Source of the DNA: CAVQRC01 sp963715045
GTDB lineage: Bacteria; Planctomycetota; Planctomycetia; Pirellulales; Lacipirellulaceae
Length of the DNA stretch: 64,000 nucleotides
NCBI GenBank assembly: GCA_963715045.1
Contig: CAVQRC010000008.1
Span: 310,001-374,000, forward strand
Reading direction: 5' to 3'
A program made the position numbers and the translations under genes. A model generated the notes under the pieces. The model saw only the letters and a program-made list of their open reading frames with translations, did no database searches and was not told where the DNA came from. Below are positions 59,323 to 64,000 of this stretch, in pieces; position 1 is the first letter of the stretch, and every line of letters begins with the position of its first letter.

Positions 59323-61431
59323 TTATCCCCAGCCAGTCCCCCGTTCTGCACGGCTGCGTCGAAGTGCTCGTCGGTCGTCATCAAGTAGTGACCGTGGGCG
59401 ACGCTCGGCGTGTTGAAGGACGGTTGCTGGCTCCTGGATGCCGTCACCCCAGTCGAGCTGAGCGGTGTGGGAGTCTGCGATGCCCGCGTCCGTGAAGTCA
59501 GCCGAGATGGACAGCGTGCCACCGGCCGGCACCTGTCTTCCAGGAATGGGCGCGAGGACGGGTGGGAGATTCTCAACCGTGACTTCAATCGCGCTCGCCG
59601 GCCGTATCGGTTACCAACAGGCTGACCGGGAACGCACCGTTCTGGACAAAAGTCCGTGACGTTGTCAGGCCATTGGCGGTGGTCGTATCCGCAAACGACC
59701 AGCGGAAACCAAACAGTGCGTCTTCTGTGTCGGACGAGCCGCTGCCGTCGAGCAGGATGGTTTCGCCTTCGTTGATCGTGCGGTCAAGGCCGGCGTCAGC
59801 GATCGGGGGCTGATTGATGGCGAAATTCTGTGTTGCCTCACTGGCCTGATTCGCCGTGTCGGTGGCCCGAACCGTGATCGTGTGCGGTCCCGGTGCGAGG
59901 ACACCTGGGTCGTACTTGTAGCGGCCGCCGCTCAGAATGTTTGCCGTGATGTCGATCGGTGGTCCGCCGTCGACCTGCACTTCCAGGTGGGTTACATCCA
60001 CGTCGTCGGCGACGCTACCAGCGATCCGCGGGTCGCTCGTCAACAGATCAGTCCGATATGGCTCACTGCCCGGGCCGACGGGGGCCGAATCATCGGCCAA
60101 TTCGACGGTGACGACAGGGGGGATATCGCCCACCAGTTCGGTGAGAGCGACGTTGGACACGGTCACGGTGGTATCAATGTCGGACGCACCGGCCGCATTA
60201 TCGTTGTTCACCAATCGGAAAATGAGGGTCGCCTGCTGGTTTCCGTGGACTCCCGTCAGATCGACCGTGACGCGACCGCCCGTCGGGAGCAATTCGTGCG
60301 TCGTGCCCTGGCCCACGGCAACTGGGCTATCCTCGCCGGCGTTGAAGAACGTGTCGCGTCCGTCGGCGATCGTGTGGACCAGCGTCGTGCCGTCTTCGCC
60401 GACCAGTGCAACCTCGAATGCGTCGTTGACGAAGTCGCCGTTACTGGGATCGAAATCGAGGGCGGAGTACTCGAACGACAGCGATACCGGATCGTCCGGG
60501 AGCGTGAATTCTTGCTCCAGCGTTACGAGGAACGAATCGCCCTCCCGTAGTTCCACGGCTTGACCCTGGAGAGTCACGGCCCCCTGGTCCGACGGGGTGC
60601 CGCCAGACTGGCTCGAGGTCCAGCCGGTCAGCCCGTTATCGAACCCCAGCAACGTCGTCGTTGTGGTGGGATCGGTGAGGACGCCGCCGCCGCTGCCTCC
60701 GTCGTGGGAGGATGCGAGAGGATCGCCAGCTTCTCCACCGCCGTCCGGGCTGGCAGAGGACGTGGAGGAGGGCGTTCCCTCGGCGACTGGTGGGATGGGC
60801 GTTTGCCGCTGAGCCAGGTCGGACGCCGACGCGGGTCGTGCAGGTGCGGCCGAGCTTCCCGTCGGACTCACTGCGACAGGTCCGCGGTGCCCGCCCAGGT
60901 CGCTCGCGGAATTGCTGTCGGACGAGGCCCCGCCGCTGTCGCCGCCGCCGAAGGAGGGCCGGATGAAGATCGGCCCGGAGGAGGAAATTCCCGAGTCAGG
61001 CATGCGCGCCGCTCGCCGGAAATGCATCGCTGAAGGCGTCGAGCTGGATGCCGAGATCGATTGAGAGGGGACTGGTGAGGTCGATTCCGTCCGCGCCGTA
61101 GGCTGCCCGGCCGCCCGAGTCCTGCGTGGGCAACCAACTCGCGTCTGACTGCTGTGGGGAGAAGCCGTCCGATGGACGCCGGCAAGGCCGCTTTCGGTGC
61201 GGACCGTCCCCGCAGCCGAGCGGCGTAGTCGTCGATGCGGTCCTCGCCGGACCTAGAAGAGCGACGAATCGGACAAGTCACCGAGACCGCGGCCCGACGA
61301 TTCGTCGTGAAGCCCGAACCAGTGCACGAACATGGCGCCCGGAGCATTGCGGGCTTCGAGGGATTCCAGACCGAGTTTTGCGTGCCGAAGTTGCGTAGGA
61401 CAGTTTGTGTCGAGTTCGCTCGCGGGTCCTG
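59323..61431 (-). pseudogene. PKD-type surface protein with LESLEAR motif, frameshifted
   Basis: The N-terminus, near 61400, has LRHAKLGLESLEARNAPGAM, the planctomycete surface-protein leader motif. After breaks near 61260 and 61010 the long central frame (about 480 codons) has a Ser/Gly/Pro-rich region and a beta domain with VTLQGQAVELREGDSFLVTL. Next are VRATDTANQASEATQNFAIN and a PKD domain, NQPPIADAGLDRTINEGETI, LLDGSGSSD. A break near 59597 continues in VENLPPVLAPIPGRQVPAGG and FTDAGIADSHTAQLDWGDGI, a second PKD-like domain. The gene then runs out about 120 bp beyond the tRNA gene. It is likely a large surface protein cut short. Confidence 0.65.
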
Positions 61432-62101
61432 TGACGGCGACTGCGACTATGTAGTTCCCGGCCCTAGACCCATGGATCTGCCCCTTGGAGATGGAGGTAC
61501 GCGGAGAGAGCGACGACCTGCGAAGAAAGGACCGGTCGACAACTGCAGCCGTCAGGCAAGCGACCGAGTCCGCGTAGGGCGAGAGCTCATTGCAGGGAAT
61601 TGCGAATGCAGTAGCAAGCAATGCATGCCGTTTCTCAGCGACGAGAGCGAACGGTTCGACTGGCTGCGTCACGTGCCAGTCCGCGCATCAGGTCATCCGC
61701 AACCACAAGGTGCCCGTGCGGACTGGCTAACCTGTGTTTGCGGTTCTGAGGTCGATGCGGACGCGCGAAAGAATTTTTTGGGAGACCGTCCGATCGTCGA
61801 AAAAGATTTCAAGAGCAGGATTGACTCGGCAGCAACACGCGATAGGATGAGGGGTTCGTCGCTTTTCTGCACGGTCTGCACTCGTCCTGCCGCACGTAGC
61901 CTCGGGACGAAGCTGTCAGATTCGCCCTTCTTTCCTTTGGCACGCTGCGCCGGTTAGCGACTGGCTGACCAGTTCTCTCGGCAAGATTCATTTGCAGCCG
62001 GGCGCCGCTCGGGTCTAATTCGGCTTCCAGCAAGTCTCGGCGGCCTGGTTTCTCGTGCGCGCGTGAATCGCCGGTGTCCCAACCAGGATTGGAGCGACCC
62101 A
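61432..62101. other. Intergenic region, nothing recognised
   Basis: This 670-bp region is divergent, between the PKD surface protein and the FGE-like pseudogene. Only the ribosome site GGAG before 62102 is recognised. Open frames in it have no conserved motifs. Confidence 0.3.
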
Positions 62102-63093
62102 ATGAGAGCCACCTCAACGATTGCCATCTTATCGCTGGCACTGTCTTGTGTCATCGGTACCGCACTCGCCGACACATTCGGCACGGGGACAACCAGTTTG
62201 AGATTGAGTTCGTTCAGATTGGGGATCCGGTAATCCGGCCGACAGCGGAGGTCATCCCGATCCCGCAGGCTCGGTGGGGTATGTCTACAAAATGGGGAAG
62301 TAATAAGTAGTTCGGGACATGGTCGACAAGGCCAGCGCGGTGGCGGACTGGGGATCTACACGACTATCGAGGTGCGAACATGCCGGCCACTGACGTGAGT
62401 TGGTAGAGGCGGCCTAGGTTCGTCAACTGGCTTAATTCCAGCCAGGGTCACATTCGCCCGCCTAGAGGGAGGATGACGTCGGAGATTGTACTGTGGCAGT
62501 CGAGCGACGCCGGTTACGACGCAACCAATCTGTTTCCGCAACAGTCCAGGCACATTACTTTCTGCCCAGTGTCGACGAATGGTACAAGGCCGCCTTCTAC
62601 GATCCGCGCCAATGCGGGCGGTTATTGCAACTATCCACGGGAAGCGACACTGTACCGACGGCAGTCGACTTCGAAGGGGGCACAACGCGTTCGGGGACGC
62701 AGTGTGGGATCAATGGGGGAAATCACCCCAGGGTCCGACTGACATCACAGTTGTCGGTGTGCTGAGCCCGTACGGCACGGCCGGCCAGGGTGGCAATGTC
62801 AAGGAATGGGAGGAAACCGAATTCGATTTAGTGAACGACTGTATCGGTTTTTCGCATCGCGGCCTTCGGGGGGGCGTTTGGCTCAGCTTCTCCGACGACT
62901 TGTTGACTGGTCGGACCGAGGTCAACGGCCCGTCGTACGCGAGCAGTGAGCATGGTTTTCGCGTCGCAAGTATCCCATCCCTGAGCCAAGTTCGCTGCTG
63001 TTAGGAGCGTTGGGCACGCTAGGACTCTTGCCGTGGAGACGACGGTGCGCCCAGCCCTGGTCGCGATGCGTCATGCGGGACACGGCCGCGTGA
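62102..63093 (+). pseudogene. FGE/SUMF1-like domain protein with PEP-CTERM tail, multiple frameshifts
   Basis: GGAG precedes the ATG at 62102, which gives a good signal peptide (MRATSTIAILSLALSCVIGT). In changing frames the protein continues: GDNQFEIEFVQIGDP, then VGYVYKMGK and DMVDKA. Next are AHYFLPSVDEWYKAAFYDP and STGSDTVPTAV, then SPYGTAGQGGNVKEWEETEF and SHRGLRGGVWLSF. ASSEHGFRVASIPEPSSLLL and GALGTLGLLPWRRR form the PEP-CTERM tail. These are hallmark segments of the secreted formylglycine-generating-enzyme-like family of planctomycetes, which is not proven to activate sulfatases. At least four breaks occur; a stop interrupts the second frame. Confidence 0.72.
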
Positions 63094-63175
63094 GATGGAC
63101 GCCCCACGCGGCCGTCTGACCATCGAATGAGAGACATCGGGCTCAACCCGACTCGCATCAGTGCAGGAACACGCC

Positions 63176-63454
63176 ATGGAGCAGAGAGTCGTAGCGGCGT
63201 TGGAACGCGAAATCGAACAAGCGGTTGCCGAAGTCGTCACGAAGATGGGGCTGAAGCGATTGCCGCTTCTCCCGTCTCAGCGGACGATGCACCTGATGGC
63301 AAAGGCAGCCGTCGCTGTCTACGAGGCCGCGGCGGAAGCTCAGACACGAATGCGAATAGCGTCCCCTGAATCGAGTGATGCCTCTTCTGGAATCACGCGA
63401 AGCTCGGAATGTGGGGGACGCCAGGCCGGAGCATATGACCGCGTCATCCAGTAG
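63176..63454 (+). CDS. Small conserved-looking hypothetical protein
   Basis: From ATG at 63176, MEQRVVAALEREIEQAVAEV and KMGLKRLPLLPSQRTMHLMA lead to KAAVAVYEAAAEAQTRMRIA. This pattern, an amphipathic helix, then LKRLPLLPS and TMHLMAKAAVAVYEA, looks like a conserved small planctomycete protein. It has no known domain and no signal peptide. The last 30 residues look irregular and may be out of frame. Confidence 0.55.
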   Translation: MEQRVVAALEREIEQAVAEVVTKMGLKRLPLLPSQRTMHLMAKAAVAVYEAAAEAQTRMRIASPESSDASSGITRSSECGGRQAGAYDRVIQ

Positions 63455-63795
63455 CATCTGATCCGTCGAGTCCGGACGGCAGCCGAAGGCAGACATGGCA
63501 GCGGACGGCATGCCTGAAACGGATGGGACGGGTGCAACGCCGCTACCTCCCGAAACCTGAGATCCGGCTACCCCCTGTGGGAAAACCCGCGAAAAACTGC
63601 GCACCTAGGCAAAGGGGTTTCGGAGACTCCGTTGCCGTAGGAATTTGGCTCCCCCCTGGCCGCTCCGGCGTCGCCGTCGTTGCCGTCGGCACTAACCTCT
63701 TTCACCAAACAGGTTGCGACGCGATCTGCAGCGACGCTGTCCGGTAAGGCAAGCGGTTTCAGAAGTGCCATGACTTATGAGTAACCCACGCCCCG
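63455..63795. other. Intergenic region, nothing recognised
   Basis: The 341 bp contain no convincing open frame or hairpin. They separate the small hypothetical gene from a convergent gene that enters from the right edge. Confidence 0.3.
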
Positions 63796-64000
63796 TCAGA
63801 GCAAGTCACAGCCCAGCCCGCCGTTACTCTGCCCTCTCTCAGTGGGCTTCCACACCTTTAGCCGCCCCTGACCGTCGACCAGCATTTGGGCCTCCTTGCT
63901 CCAGCAGGTCGACAGGGCGAACTCGCATTCGATCGGCACCGTACCGGTGACCCGCTCCATGCTCTCGCAGCAGATCTGTTCGATGTGCTGGGCCTTGGCG
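63796..64000 (-). CDS. C-terminal end of an unidentified protein, 5' part outside the window
   Basis: The minus frame is open from the edge to a TGA at 63796-63798. The readable end has AKAQHIEQICCESMERVTG, VPIECEFALSTCWSKEAQML and GRLKVWKP. The VPIECEF-type strand near the end recalls the last segment of family A DNA polymerases of phage type, but the similarity is weak and it should be called unknown. Confidence 0.45.
   Translation of the reverse strand, partial: AKAQHIEQICCESMERVTGTVPIECEFALSTCWSKEAQMLVDGQGRLKVWKPTERGQSNGGLGCDLL

Noticed and set aside
59160..59588. Minus-strand ORF ending in EEGLEPPTRGL
   Set aside because: The end is the reverse strand of the tRNA T arm and acceptor, a well-known false peptide in databases. 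Only part of the remaining frame belongs to the PKD protein.

Overview
This window is about 64 kb of high-GC DNA (roughly 60 percent by eye) from a member of the Planctomycetota, probably of the Pirellula/Planctomyces type. The evidence is the gene content: a DUF1549/DUF1553 Planctomycete-cytochrome protein next to a DUF1501 protein and a DUF1080 protein, two further DUF1501 proteins, dockerin-like EF-hand ends, PEP-CTERM sorting signals, a surface protein with the N-terminal LESLEAR motif, a Tat-exported Gfo/Idh/MocA oxidoreductase, and a MoxR/DUF58/von Willebrand/DUF4159 operon. There is one tRNA gene, and no rRNA, CRISPR array or intact prophage was seen.

Layout. 1-1.25 kb: 3' truncated LamG surface protein (minus). 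1.9-6.3 kb: LarA-like DUF2088 protein, small GlsB-type membrane protein, secreted oxidoreductase and N-acylglucosamine 2-epimerase-like enzyme. 6.6-10.2 kb: small membrane protein, secreted esterase, RluA-type pseudouridine synthase, DinB protein and HD-domain protein. 10.5-20.2 kb: catabolic block with a PmoA-like domain joined to an acetylxylan-esterase-like hydrolase, an MBL-fold protein, DUF1549/1553, DUF1501 and DUF1080. 20.4-23 kb: TadE/TadG pilus-type cluster. 23-24.7 kb: secreted protein with three phage tail-collar domains, dockerin and PEP-CTERM. 25-35.8 kb: MoxR, DUF58, BatA-like, very long coiled-coil membrane protein, VWA/glutamine-amidotransferase-like and DUF4159 genes in one operon. 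35.8-36.3 kb: cluster of duplicated palindromic repeats. 36.4-40.6 kb: Uma2-type nuclease and SWIM/SNF2 helicase. 40.6-46.6 kb: two DUF1501 genes and two PEP-CTERM genes. 46.7-49.7 kb: divergent pair, a CIA30-esterase fusion and a methyltransferase-hydrolase fusion. 49.9-54.8 kb: TetR regulator, arylsulfatase and DUF1254/DUF1214 gene in one orientation behind a 36-bp palindromic operator. 54.9-64 kb: a degraded zone with a glutamate-synthase-like pseudogene, isochorismatase, DinB, a tRNA with CAU anticodon, a PKD surface-protein gene, an FGE-like PEP-CTERM pseudogene, a small conserved hypothetical gene and a partial gene at the edge.

About 30 reading-frame breaks fall inside otherwise well conserved proteins. 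Several sit in or beside short homopolymers, and many need only one extra base to be removed. Draft-sequence indel errors are the simplest explanation for most. The glutamate-synthase-like gene and the right-hand zone are so broken that true decay is also possible. For broken genes I give the whole span from the likely start to the likely stop and state where the frame changes.

Two units look most like coordinated systems: the MoxR-VWA operon, a probable ATP-driven envelope machine, and the TetR-operator-arylsulfatase-DUF1254 unit, a probable ligand-induced sulfate-ester pathway. The triple-collar surface protein and the methyltransferase-hydrolase fusion are the most unusual single proteins.
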